DNA of 64,000 nt from Pseudopithomyces maydicus (lineage: Eukaryota > Ascomycota > Dothideomycetes > Pleosporales > Didymosphaeriaceae): contig JANTUC010000016.1 of the NCBI GenBank assembly GCA_026873275.1, positions 682,001-746,000 on the forward strand. Reading direction: 5' to 3'. Positions 45,816 through 56,954 of this stretch are shown here, in pieces. The translations under genes and the position numbers were made by a program. Numbering within the stretch: position 1 is the first letter of the stretch; each line of letters starts with the position of its first letter. The notes beneath the pieces were generated by a model, which saw nothing but the letters and a program-made list of their open reading frames with translations, made no database searches and was not told the DNA's origin.

Positions 45816-46669
45816 ATGGATCCTGTCCAACCAACGGACGACACAGAATTCACCCAGCCTGCCACGGCTCCTAGAAAATCGCTCAATGAGTTCATCATCA
45901 ACTGCAAGCGGCTGTCTGCAACCCTCCCGCCAGATGATTGTTGGACCGACGAAAATCCACTCCCTAGAATAGAGCGTGCACGCAGCGGTACCTTGTCATT
46001 GAGCCTCGCCGACACCCCAAATCGCCAAGCTATCAATGTACCAACGTCTGCTTCACCTAGTTTCGGGTTAGGCAGCCACATGTCAACCCAGTCGCAGTAT
46101 TTCATCTCGAACTTCGTTTCATACCCCAACCTCAGCAACGCCGAAGACTCGGGAGCGTCCCTACTTCGCGTACTGGGCGCCCGGAACATGCCATCTCCAG
46201 AGAGTCTGATTCCGGGGCCTTCAACCTCGCAGGAGAGTCTACCGATTCCTCTGAGCCAAGATGGCCCCTATCCAATCATCTTACCCAAGACCCGGGGGGT
46301 TCAAACGACAACATTCATCCTGCTCTTCGCGCTGCGGGTCCTGCTCTTCGCGCTGCGGGTCCTGCTCTTCGTGCTGCGAGCACTGCACCGCTTGTTCCAG
46401 TTCTCTCAAAGTCACATTCGCGATCCGACCCGAACAAAAGTCCATACTCATTGCCGCCACGCCGAGGTACCTTCACACCAACGAATCGAATCCATGTGCC
46501 TAGCCCGTTACGGAACGTCTCGCTTCCTGGAGACAGCATGGAGGATATCGAGATGCTTCCACAAAATCTACCATGTCAACCACACGAGCTCCCTGGTCCG
46601 GCAGAAGAGAAGAAGAGCTGGTTCTTAAAATGGTTTTCCTGCGGCGGATGTCGAAAATGTCGCCCGTGA
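45816..46669 (+). CDS. Unknown protein; reading frame changes near a 21-bp repeat
   Basis: The start MDPVQPTDDTEFTQPATAPR opens a 270-codon frame ending at 46628. The first 150 residues look like an ordinary Ser/Pro-rich protein (KSLNEFIINCKRLSATLPPD, SQYFISNFVSYPNLSNAEDS). After about 46290 that frame becomes odd. A different frame reads on plausibly as HVPSPLRNVSLPGDSMEDIE and EEKKSWFLKWFSCGGCRKCRP, ending at 46669. I find no strong GT donor for an intron that would join the two frames, so an indel or an unusual splice is likely. The last residues (tryptophans plus four Cys) suggest a membrane-contacting, possibly palmitoylated tail. Family unknown. Confidence 0.45.
46317..46379. repeat. 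21-bp tandem repeat, three copies, open in all forward frames
   Basis: The unit TCCTGCTCTTCGCGCTGCGGG is repeated three times, the last with two changes. No forward frame contains a stop: the units read as LLFALRV, SCSSRCG or PALRAAG. It sits exactly where the host gene changes frame. Confidence 0.8.
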
Positions 46670-46771
46670 GGAGTTCACACAAGCGGGAAGGAGCAGGTCC
46701 CATGAATAATGACCCAAATCAAAGAACGGTTAAATGTAAGAACATAAACATGTATCGATTGGATAGACGGA

Positions 46772-47751
46772 TTAACTATCTTTCTTGGTTTTAGAGTTGG
46801 TTGCAGCCTCCAGTGCAGCAAATATATCGGATCCAAAGGTGATGGACATGTAGGTGGGGAAAAGGACCCAAAGACCGCTGCGGAGAGTTAGTTTGTACTC
46901 TTGGGCAATAGTTAGGATAGTGTGTAGTATCCGGATACGTACTTCATGACAACGTAAAACAAGATCAGCGTAGGCCAATCATTGTGTGCCGTGTTCTTGA
47001 ATGCAGCGTAGTACTCCACAAGATCTGCCCAGTCAGTGTTACGTTGCAAGAAGAAGACAGGGCATTGCTCACAGTATAGTACCGTCTTGCTCAGTGTCAT
47101 GATACTCGCGACGAAGCCAATCATGACGGCCTTGTTTCCGGTTCGTCCCCTAATCTTCACGCCGCCCGACAACCACCCCTTGACGCCGTGCCCGATCTGA
47201 ATGCCACTTCCTCCGTCTGCGCGGACGCCATGGTTGTACACAATCATCATGTACAAGCCATACAGCACGACTTCGATGACGTTCATGACGCCCTGGCCGC
47301 CGCCAAAGCCGTCGTTGTTATCCCAGCCGGGCCAGCCGTACACATGGTCGATGGCGGCGTAGATCTCGTACGGCTTCCAGACGGGCCACTGGAGGGCGCC
47401 GCCAGCCATAGTGTGGGGGCGCAAAAGGATATACAGCGCGTCCCCTGGCGTACGTCAGCACGTGGTACCCCTGTGAGCGAGAATGGACGTACAGATCACT
47501 AGCGGTATGCTCACGGCAAGCCAGGCAATGGTCAGATTGCTCGCCGTATGACACCAGACCTCGCCATCGGTTGCGGTGGTCTTTGTGCGTGCCGCAGCGC
47601 CATTCTCCACGGCGCGCTCCCTCAGGCTCTGCCCAACCAGGGGCGGAGCGGCGAGGTCGGGGGTCGAGGTGCGCGACTTGCGCGGCGAGGCCTTGGTGGG
47701 CGAGGCCTCAGGCGGCGGGAAGGCGGCGGGATGTGAGCGCGTGGATACCAT
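46772..47751 (-). CDS. EXPERA-domain (emopamil-binding-like) membrane protein
   Basis: Three exons (47493-47751, 46943-47444, 46772-46877) give about 288 residues. After a disordered N-terminus of about 60 residues come hydrophobic helices: NLTIAWLAVSIPLVIWDALY, then across the splice ILLRPHTMAGGALQWPVWKP, YEIYAAIDHVYGW, GVMNVIEVVLYGLYMMIVYN, and HNDWPTLILFYVVMKNGLW. The WDALYILLRPH, DHVYG and MNVIE elements match the EXPERA fold shared by the C8-C7 sterol isomerase EBP, TM6SF and MAC30. The domain binds sterol-like molecules in the ER. Strict EBP catalytic residues cannot be confirmed by eye, so a sterol-isomerase role is not claimed. The gene converges closely (about 100 bp) on the preceding plus-strand gene. 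Confidence 0.75.
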
Positions 47752-48131
47752 TGCGAAGAGTGCTATGCGAAGAGAGCGAGATGCGAGGCGAGCGGGGCAT
47801 TTGTATAGGGATACGGCCCCTGTTGTTATGATGATGTTGTGCGCGCACCAGTGGGGCAGGTGCCAAGTGTTCACACTGCTCGCTATTCTGCCGGCGAACG
47901 GGTGGAACGGGCGCTTAGCGACAGCCAATCGACACACCACTGCGCCTGATGGATGCAACGATATTCAATTCACTACCATTCAATCAATACATTCGCTACT
48001 AGCCTATGCACGATGGATCCAGCGAGATTCGTTACGCTGTGTGTGATGGATCCAACGACACACGCATTTACGGATTCAATTGCTACCGCCTCCACGCCCT
48101 CGTTGCATGCACCGCTTGCCTCGACCGTCGC
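47752..48131. other. Short intergenic region
   Basis: Upstream of the EXPERA gene and downstream of the sugar porter. A palindromic-looking ATGGATCCA word recurs near 48010 and 48047. No gene seen. Confidence 0.45.
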
Positions 48132-49833
48132 CTAAACCTTCTTCTCTGGGCTCTCGTGAATTTCCGTGACCGCAGATGGGTCCTGCAGCACCTTTTCCGT
48201 CGAAGCTTCAAACACCTGTCTGGCCTCCTGCTCGTCTTCAAACAAAAAGGTCAACTCCTCCAGCGTCTTGCCAAACGTCTCGGGGAAGAAGAAGTAGATG
48301 AAGACGACCTCGAAGCAGAGCCAGCAGACATACGTCAGCAGGTACTTCCAGCCGATATCAGTCAGACCGATGGGGTTGACAAAGCTGCCTGCTTCTTGTT
48401 AACGGGCATGCACCCAGGGAAGGCACGGCCAACTTACTGAACATGGCCGCAGAACGACTCCAGAATTGGAACCACGACAACCCCTTCGTGCGCACATAGT
48501 ACGGGAAGATCTCGACCATGTACACGTAGGTGAGAGCATTGTATCCCAGACAGTATGCCGGACTGTAGAGGAAGATGAAGACAAGCACTGCATATCCAGA
48601 CGCGACCGATCCCGTAATGTTGTTCCGCGCCTGAGCAACGGTCCAGCCCGTGTACACGAACAAGAGACAGGACGCGCAGAGCAGATACATGCGCCTACGC
48701 GGGAAACGCGGGGTGACCGCAGCAAGGGCAATTCCGATGATGAGACCCCATGCCTCCTTTCCGACGTTGTAGCGGACCTGCTGCCACCTATCGGTGATGC
48801 CTATCATACCCAGAATGGGCACTAGATATTGGCTGATCAAGCTGTTACCTACAACAGCATTAGCAGATGCACAGTTGGCAAAGATGGGACACTACAAACC
48901 AGAAAACTGGACGAAAAGACCCAGAAATCCCGAGACGAGCGATCTCCTGCGCATACCCTGCGTCTGGAACAGCTCAGCCCATCCACGCTTTCGGGAGTCG
49001 TTTTCGATTTCCAGCGCCTTGCGGATCTCAGCGAGCTCGAGGTGGGGAAGTTCGTTCGACGCATCGCCCTCCGCGTGATACTTGATCAGAATCGCGAGCG
49101 CCTCCTCAGAGCGGTCTTTGGACACGAGCCAACGGGGACTCTCAGGGACCGTGAAAGCAAACCCGACCTGGATGAGCGAGGGGAGACACTGCAGGATACT
49201 GGGCAGACGCCAGGACCAATCACTCTTAATCTCGATCGTTCGGACGACGATGCCGGCACCGAGGACTGCGCCCACACCGAAGAATGCGTTGAACATGGAT
49301 CCTAAGAATTGTCGCTCTTTCGGATGACCGAGTTCGCCGAGCAGGGCGGCGCCCGAGATGATGGCATAAACGATGCCGTGGCCGAGAAAGATCCGCGCGA
49401 AGATGAACATGGCGACTACGGCTGTTAGCGTTGACACGGCCATCAGCGGACAGTACTGACTGTTTCGTGCCAATCCTTGCATGATTGCGCCGATGATCAT
49501 GATGACGGACCCGAATACAATACTCCACCTTCTACCGACGTGGTCCGTCACGATAGCCACAAACGGGATCGACGACACTGCACCCACGTTGTAGCAGGCC
49601 ACCAGCAGACCAAGCATGGCACCCTTTGGGTGGTTGAAGTACTCTTGCCAGTAGTTCAATGCCTGCATGCCGTTCATCATCGACGAGTCGAAGCCAGAGG
49701 TCGACTCGATGAAGAGACAAAACGGCACGAGGAGCAGATACAGCGTCCGCAGGTTGGGCTTGTTCCACCATCGCACATGGTCATTCTTGATAAACTTCTG
49801 GATGATACCCTCTTCGATGGCAACGGGAGCCAT
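48132..49833 (-). CDS. MFS sugar porter (hexose/lactose-permease-like)
   Basis: Exons 48900-49833, 48438-48848 and 48132-48388 give 533 residues, or 520 if a 39-nt stretch at 49422-49460 is spliced out (see findings). Twelve hydrophobic segments are visible. Sugar-porter signatures are present: VTDHVGRRWSIVFGS after TM2, PESPRWLVSKDRSEEAL after TM6, the NSLISQYLVPILGMIGI TM7 region, EIFPYYVRTKG, and PETFGKTLEELTFLF near the C-terminus. The sequence order resembles fungal lactose/hexose permease-like porters, which import sugars by proton symport at the plasma membrane. It lies downstream of a Zn2Cys6 regulator on the same strand. Confidence 0.92.
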
Positions 49834-50939
49834 GGTCGCGGTGGGATAAATGTCGTCTCTGCCGTTCGGTTCCAGAGACTGTCGAGGACGACACCGACTC
49901 CAGTGCCCACCTTTGAGGTGCGCAACGCGTCGTCTATATACCCCAGTGTGACATGCCAGACGCTACCATGATCTCGGGACAGCATCGCGAGGCATACGGG
50001 GTAGAGATGCCCAGCCTTGGCTCCAAAGGATGTGCACTAGGTGACCTTGGTGGTGGGAGTTTTTCCGCGAATGCCTCCCTCATCTCGAAGTCTAGGCATA
50101 TGCATGTGTAGACCGGGGATCTTTGCTCGGAAAGTTACGATGCTTAGAGATTCTTGTTGGTCGCTACATGCTGTTGTATGCCTCCGCCGCGAAAATTAAT
50201 ATCGAACCGCAATACCGCGCTCACAACGGAGGCATACATGTCATCTCGACCGTGAAGGCTCTCAAATACGCCGGTAGATGGTCTATTGCCAGTCCGACCT
50301 TTGATGCTCCCGTGTGGGGTACCGACTAGCTGCTCTCGTCTCGCTTGGGTGCGGAGATGTTGCTCCGGGCTCGAAACAGGCTGACATCCTGGTCTGGGGA
50401 AACGCTCGTGCGCACACCGCATCAAACCACATCCAAAGCTCGTCCGTTGTTGCGGAGACGACGGTCCGCCTTTGCTGAAATGCTGTGGACTACGGCCGGT
50501 CCAAGGCTGGAGGCGCATCGCTTCTAGCAGATGGCAATCCGCGCGAGACCACGGGAGCGTCGACACTATTCGCAAATTTTGAACATGTCACCTAAGCGAG
50601 CAAAGGCACTAGGTTGAGGATTCGGGCATGACAGAAGATGAACGGGAACAATCATACGATTCGACGCTTTACCAGCGGGTTGCTCTTTTTCCCATATCCT
50701 CCCGAGGTCACCGCATGGCCACATAACCACATGATGCGCGAACGAAGGCTCTGAATCGTAACCGATTGCGCCAAAAGAATCAACAAAATTGTCCTTCAGA
50801 TATATACACGAGCCCGGTCACCTCGGTCCATTAGCGGTAACCCTGAGCTACGTATCCCATATCAGGCTAGTATGTAACGCCCATCACTCCCAATATTGTA
50901 CAGCTAGCGTCGGCCACGACGCCGTCAACACTGCTCCTA
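49834..50939. other. Intergenic, no gene seen
   Basis: Holds the promoter of the sugar porter and the 3' flank of the Zn2Cys6 regulator. Frames up to 143 codons on the minus strand (50144-50575) have no recognisable content. Confidence 0.5.
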
Positions 50940-53900
50940 CTACTCTGCCTCGTGTGTAACGACCCCGAATAAAGGTACGGAGCTGTCACTGACGCCCTGT
51001 GTAGATATAGGTATCCCATTGGGCCCGTCACCTGAGCCTCTCGGAGTGCCGACGGCAGGAGTGTTGCTCGGCCACGCCCAGAGCGCATCAAAATCAATGT
51101 GCTCGTCAGCTCCACTCTCTTCGGAATACAGACTGGGTACACGCGTGTTATCGAGCCCAGACAGATCCAGAACACCCGAGAGACTTAGCGGTTTGGATGG
51201 CCCGTCGATCGAATAAGTATTGACGCCAGTAGGGAGCGGCTGGTGATCCTATCAATTTTGGTCAGTTGACTACTAATGGTGTAGAGTTTCCACATGCGTC
51301 GGCCTACCTGTATCGGAGTGAGGTGCACAGACAGATCAGGTGCTCCAGACCGTTGCTGGAAGCCAGCTGACGGGTCGCTGTGTGGCAAAGTCTGCATTCC
51401 AGGGTATATGTGAACAGGCACTTGATGGAGTCTCGGAGCGGGCACGCTGCCATCCTGACCAGGAGTCGGCGTGGCTTGTTGGTTGGGCACTCCATACAGC
51501 TGTGAAGATATACTAGGGAGACTATGATTATTTTCCAAGCTCTGTTTTCGGCGTACTCGCTGCTGCGCAACAACGTCCCGGAAAGAGGTGAGAATGTACA
51601 CGAGGCGGCTCGCCTGCGGGTCGCTCTCCGCACAGTAGCTCATGATCGCGATCGAGTTCGTGATGCAGGAATCTGGTGAGTCCACTCGGTAAAGACCAGC
51701 GAATTCGTTGGCGAGGACTACCAGCGCAGCAGCGAAGAGAAAATAGATAACGGCGGGATTCCGTCGCGAGAGGTATCCAGCCTCGAAGGCATTTTGCGCC
51801 AACAAAATCGTATGCGTGGAAGCAATTACGCATGCTTCGCTGAACTTTTCCATCCGTAGGTAAGGTCGTGGTGCCCTGTTTCCGCTTGACGCTTGGTCGA
51901 CTTGACGTTGAGTTTCCATGTTCAAGATGTACAAGAAGAATGGCCGCGTAAGTAAGATGATCGAATGACAGTAGAGAAGATTGACATGAAGGATGGCTAC
52001 GCCTTGGCTAGCAGTTGCCTGCATGAAATTAGTACAGCACAAGGTTGGAGCAATGCCGTGTTGGGTCAAAAGAGGCTGCTCATTCCGCACGTTGGAGAAC
52101 TCACAGTCGATGCTTGTCGCCAATGCAATACGCTTGGTAAGGCCCGAGGCCAAGTCTTGCAAATATCCGCAATCTCCTGCGCAAGCCGCGTACTGATTTT
52201 CCGTTGCTGGTAAACCTTTTTCAGTATTAAGCCAATAGCTGAGCAGCTTCGCACAGCAGCTTCGAGTGCAAATGTACCAGTCTCGTTGAAATTTGCCTTG
52301 ACCGTAGCAGTCTCTGGTTCTTTTTCGCTGGGGCGGAGGCTGTCTCCTGAGCAATCGGTCTCTGAAATCGCAGTTGGTCGTCCCAGTAAGCATGCTAGGA
52401 GGCGATCCATGACGAAGAGCGATCGCCACAAATTCTTGCGTGCTTTCTGTTCTTCCGGGCCAAATATCACCAGAGTTTCCTCGCGATGTAGACCAAGTGC
52501 TTGTGCTGACCGAGTGGCCATCCCCAGCAGCGCAAACGCCGTGTTGCGTTTCGACTTGGCGAGCATGTAAACCGACATCAACAGCAGCGCCTGAACAGAC
52601 CAAAAGTCTTGATCCTCAAACCCTGTCATCGGATCGTTCAAGCTCTTAGCGTTGAGGTAGAAAACTTCAGCTCGGTCCAGATGCTCACTCCTGAGTTTGT
52701 CGATGATGAGCGCTTCTGAACCCCCGGAAAGTGGAGTGGCCATGGTTAAACCAATGGCAAAGACAAGATTCAGGATACATAGCCATGACGGTTCCGTGGA
52801 TAGCGGGTCGGAATAGCAGCTCTCTAATCTCTCCAAGAACTGATGACGCTCAAAAATCTGCAATAGTCCATGTGTATTGATAAAAAAGGCATCGACGAGG
52901 ACACGTGCGGTTCTCTGGTCTGGGAGGATATTGGCATGCCTGGAAATGGTCAGTAAGTTTGCATCGCGGCAGAGAGATGGACACACCGAACACCCGAAGG
53001 AAGTGAGAATTGGCCTTCTACAATTCTGTGTCGTCGAGGGTCATTGGTAAATGGTGATGGTCCGGCAGCATTCTCTACCATCATCCGCAAGAGCTGTAGG
53101 AAAGAAAGGGTTGCCGAGTCTCCGACGTAGACTGTGCTTGTTAGCATTGTTGACGAGAAAAGCGCTGATCGTCATACGTAGCCGGCCTGTTGGATCCTGT
53201 AGCATCCTAGTCTGGGAGTAAACGACAGCTTCCTCTTCCTGTCCGCTTTGCACCGTCGAGCCACGTGATACCAGTGATGGCGGTTCGTCAGGGAGTTGCC
53301 TAGACGCCAGGTCATCAGTCAGTAAGGTCTGGCATGGCCAGAGTGTGTCCGGGGTAGGTGGAGCAAACTAGAGACGGGCGGTGACATACGGTGCGGGCTG
53401 CTGCAGGGAGCTGGCCACAGGCTCAATGGAAGGTCGCTCCTCGGGTATCTTGAAAACATTCTCGTCCAGCTTGATGGGCTGAGAGTGGGGGCGGTAGTTA
53501 GTAAGGTTGCGTCGTTTCGAGCACACTGAAGTTTCACCTACACTCTTGGGTGTGGATCTGGGTTCCTGCTGGGTACCGCCTGGCCGCCCAAGAGCCGGTG
53601 ACGACTGCGAAGTGGGCTGAGTAGGGGCAATTGGCGACCGGCGTGGATTGAGACGGCTGTTGGTGGGAGTGCCGCCGGAAGAATCATCGTTTACACTGGG
53701 ACTTTGGCCATCGACTGCTTGCCGCTTGGACGGCCGCTCACTAGTCGACGGCGACGGCGCATCACGCTCAGTGTATATGCATGTGAACTTTCTCTGTAAA
53801 AAGTCAATTACGGCGGAGCCAGCAGCAGGGATGCCACTACCTTCTCACAGGTGTTGCACGGGCAGAGTCCGTTGCACTTTTCATCTTGGTCAGCGTCTCA

Positions 53901-54415
53901 ACAACAACAGCAGCACTCTGGACGCGGCGGATTCAACACGTGGAAGCGGAGGGAAGACAGGATGACGCCATAGGTATGCTAAGGGACTCAACGCCGAGAT
54001 ACAGCAGGGAGCAGTCATCGGCCACACGGCCACATTGAGATGGCGAGAGCTTGGCTGGGGGAGCAGGCGCGGTGAGGATCACCGAGGGCTTGGGACCAGA
54101 AGACACGGGCAAGTGGGGAGGGTGTGGGCTCCTCGGTGGTGTCGTCGCTGGAAGTCAATTTCCGTGGGACGAGCCAACCCAACCTCGGAGCGTCGCTTTC
54201 TGGCGGTTGTACGACCGACGACGAGGTCTTGCTCGCAGCCTCGGCAGGGGTCAGGGCGCGGAAGAAGACTGACCTTCTGCTTACGACGCTTGCAGCTCTC
54301 GCAGGCCTGTGCTGTGCGTTGTCGTTGCTCTGTCGGCGGCGACGATTAGATGGGCCGACTGGCAGAGTTTTGCGGTGGAGAGAGGCGTACCGGGAGGGAC
54401 TTTGGGCCGAGTCAT
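50940..54415 (-). CDS. Zn2Cys6 fungal-specific transcription factor
   Basis: Nine exons (54391-54415, 54274-54329, 53841-53876, 53390-53793, 53178-53299, 52987-53131, 52105-52939, 51308-52018, 50940-51248) give about 880 residues, all in phase. The cluster spans exons 2-4: ACESCKRRKQK, CNGLCPCNTCEK, RKFTC. A Ser/Pro-rich linker follows, then LLYVGDSATLSFLQLLRMM and the fungal-specific domain: RTARVLVDAFFINTHGLLQI, FALLGMATRSAQALGLHREE, LWRSLFVMDRLLACLLGRPT, LLYCHSIILLTRPFFL. The C-terminus IDFDALWAWPSNTP resembles an acidic/aromatic activation region. Exon 1 is only 25 nt, and the intron inside the cluster is 397 nt, long for this genome. It is divergent from the CoA-transferase gene and next to a sugar porter, so it may regulate them. 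Confidence 0.9.
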
Positions 54416-55087
54416 GCCGGCGTCGTCTGTGGCAGACGATATTAGGCTCTTCGGGAGCACAGAGGGCTCGTCGGATCTCAGCCGGCAAGGGTGGTGGAGG
54501 CAGTGCGCGTTCCGTTGTTTATCGGATGACGAGCAGCAGGTTGCGCTCCCCAAGCGGGCCACAAGCACATGGGGCGGGGGCGGGTGTGCTTGACGACGTA
54601 ACCGCGCGCGCACACGCAGCTAGGGACCAGCTTCGCGATCTGGCGCGTCAGGACACTGGGGCTGCGTGGATTGGGTCGCGCATTCTTCCCAGACCAGAGG
54701 GAGAGGTTTGCTTGAGTTTCGGCGAGCTTCCGGGGCGCCTGCATGGATCGCTGGTGCGACCCCTCACCACCACCGCAAATGTGCATGTGTGATTGCACAT
54801 CGCCATGGCCTCCCACATTTACCATGCGCCCATGCGGGCCAGCCCTACGACGCTTGTGTGCATCCGCCGCGGACGGTCTCAGCCCTTGCCCTCCTGCCCT
54901 TGCCCTTGTCCTTAGCCTCATGCCGCAATCCTCCGAGCAGCTGCGTGGAGCAATGCCGCGAGTTAGCACCAGCGAGGCCGCAACGGCCTGCCGAAGCACC
55001 ACGGCATACATGAGGCCGGCCGTGCCCCGAGTCGTCGAGCTCGTCTGCCACTGCCAGTGCGGGTGAATAGTCACACGCCTGACCACC
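54416..55087. promoter_or_regulatory. Shared divergent promoter (regulator / CoA-transferase)
   Basis: 672 bp separate the start codons of the Zn2Cys6 regulator (-) and the CoA-transferase (+). No coding frame in it is convincing. CGG triplets, the usual half-site of Zn2Cys6 proteins, occur on both strands, but I cannot single out one spaced pair as an operator. Confidence 0.45.
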
Positions 55088-56954
55088 ATGACTCCCTTTC
55101 TCGGAGCACTCGACGGCTACGCCAATGGGACCGTCACACACGCTAATGGAACCACCACCGCCTCCTCCAACACGCTGCTCGACGGCACCCAGGCCGCCCT
55201 GAAGCATCTCCTCCAGCGGGCCAGCGCCCAATTGCCTCCAGAGTGCCTGCCTCATGTCGCCCGCACGCACTTCTCCACCGCCAACACGGGCAGCCCCTAC
55301 TTCCCCAGCCCGCTCAAGCAGACAGAGGCGATATCAGCCCTCAAGGCCGTCGAGGCCGGCCTAGCTGCGTCCATAGCTGACCTTGCAAACACCCCCGTGC
55401 CCCATCGCCAGATCAACGTCGACCTCGAGCGAGCTTCAGCTTTCCTGTTCTCGACATACCTCGCCACCGTCGACGGCTTGGACAAGGCCCATCCGAAAGT
55501 GAAGAAGTACCTCAAGAGTAGGCCACCCCCCGTCCGTCCCTCTCCTATGGCTACTAATAACTAACGTATCCAGACACCGACCTCCTCCAGGCCCAGTCGA
55601 TTCTGTACCGTAGGCTGTCTGCAAACCTGTACGAGACAAAAAACCCTGGCGAGTTCTTCCATCTCCATGGCTCCCTGGAGGCGACCAAAGCACTGAACAT
55701 GATCGGCTTGGAAGGCCACCGGCCGGACCTTACCGACTACCACCAGTGCATCAAAGTCATCGAAGACCACGTGAAGCGCTACACCGTGGACGAACTGGAA
55801 GAGATGAACTGGCAGATCAAACAGGCCGGTAAGTACCACACGTGCAATTCCTAGACTACCTCCCCGACTCACTCTCCACAGGCGTAACATGCTTGAAGTG
55901 GGAAGATTTCCAAACGACCGAGCACGGGCAGACTATGCTACATGAGCCGCCTTGGCGAGTGCATGTACTCGAGACTGAATCGCCCCCCGCTCCATTTCCA
56001 TTTGCTTCGTCCGCAGCACCGAAGCCTCAGATTCTGGCCGGCATTCGCGTCCTCGAACTTTGCCGGATAATTGCAGGCCCCGCCATGGGGCGCGGCCTAG
56101 CTGAATACGGTGCCCAAGTCATCAAGATCACCTCGCCCAATCTGTCCGACGTTCCGTTCTTCCAAGTGGACGGCAACTTGGGTAAACATGCAGCCGAATT
56201 GGACTTGCGCGACCCCAACGACCGCAAAGTATTTGAGGAACTGTTGCAATCTGTCGATGTCGTGCTTGACGGATACCGCCCAGGCAGTCTAAAGCGTCTC
56301 GGATACGGCCCTCAGCAAATCATGCAGCTCACCAAGGAACGCAAACGTGGCATTGTGTATGTGGCCGAGGACTGTTTCGGTCACGTTGGACCCTGGTCGT
56401 CGCGGCCAGGTTGGCAACAGATTGCGGACTGCGTGACAGGCGTCGCCTGGGCCCAGGGTCTTGCTATGGGCCTCAATGAGCCTGTCGTACCACCGTTCCC
56501 CATGAGTGACTATGGCACCGGATGCATGGGGACGATCGCAGCCCTGACCGGCCTTTTTAAACGAGCGAAATACGGGGGAAGCTATCTTGGCACCACGTCT
56601 CTCTGCCAATACGACATATATCTGCTCCAACTGGGACTATACGACCACAGCATGATGATGCAGCTGAGGCAACAACATGACAACGAGTTTTTCCAGTTGC
56701 GCCACCACGATTCTGTGGACGAGGTTGGAAAGCGTGCCCTGAAGACAATGAGGAGGACGCACCCCGAACTTTTCGACGAGAAGCACATGCAGGAATGCTA
56801 CAGTCGCGGCTTCAACGCCCGTGTTCGGACGATCAAGCCAGTCGTCCAGGTCGAGGGCACCTGGAACGGCTTCCTCAGAAACACTCGGCCTAATGGCTTT
56901 GATCAGCCCACATGGGAAGACTGGGAAGTGGACGATGGCATGCTCATGGGCTGA
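55088..56954 (+). CDS. Class III CoA-transferase (CaiB/BaiF family)
   Basis: Three exons (55088-55517, 55574-55828, 55882-56954) give about 585 residues. The N-terminal 260 residues form a helical part found in fungal members (EFFHLHGSLEATKALNMIGL, YTVDELEEMNWQIKQAG). The family-III fold is clear in LAGIRVLELCRIIAGPAMGR, GLAEYGAQVIKITSP, FFQVDGNLGKHAAELDLRDP, VDVVLDGYRPGSLKRLGYG, GWQQIADCVTGVAWAQG and MSDYGTGCMGTIAALTGLFK. These enzymes move CoA between carboxylic acids, or racemise 2-methylacyl-CoA. The usual catalytic Asp region aligns near FPMSDYG or FFQVDGN, but I cannot fix it by eye. The substrate is unknown. It faces a Zn2Cys6 regulator across a shared promoter. Confidence 0.9.

Noticed and set aside
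54015..54488. 157-codon minus-strand frame across the start of the Zn2Cys6 regulator
   Set aside because: It is in a different frame from the zinc cluster. The spliced model restores all six Cys with exact spacing, so this frame is intronic chance, noted only as intron content.
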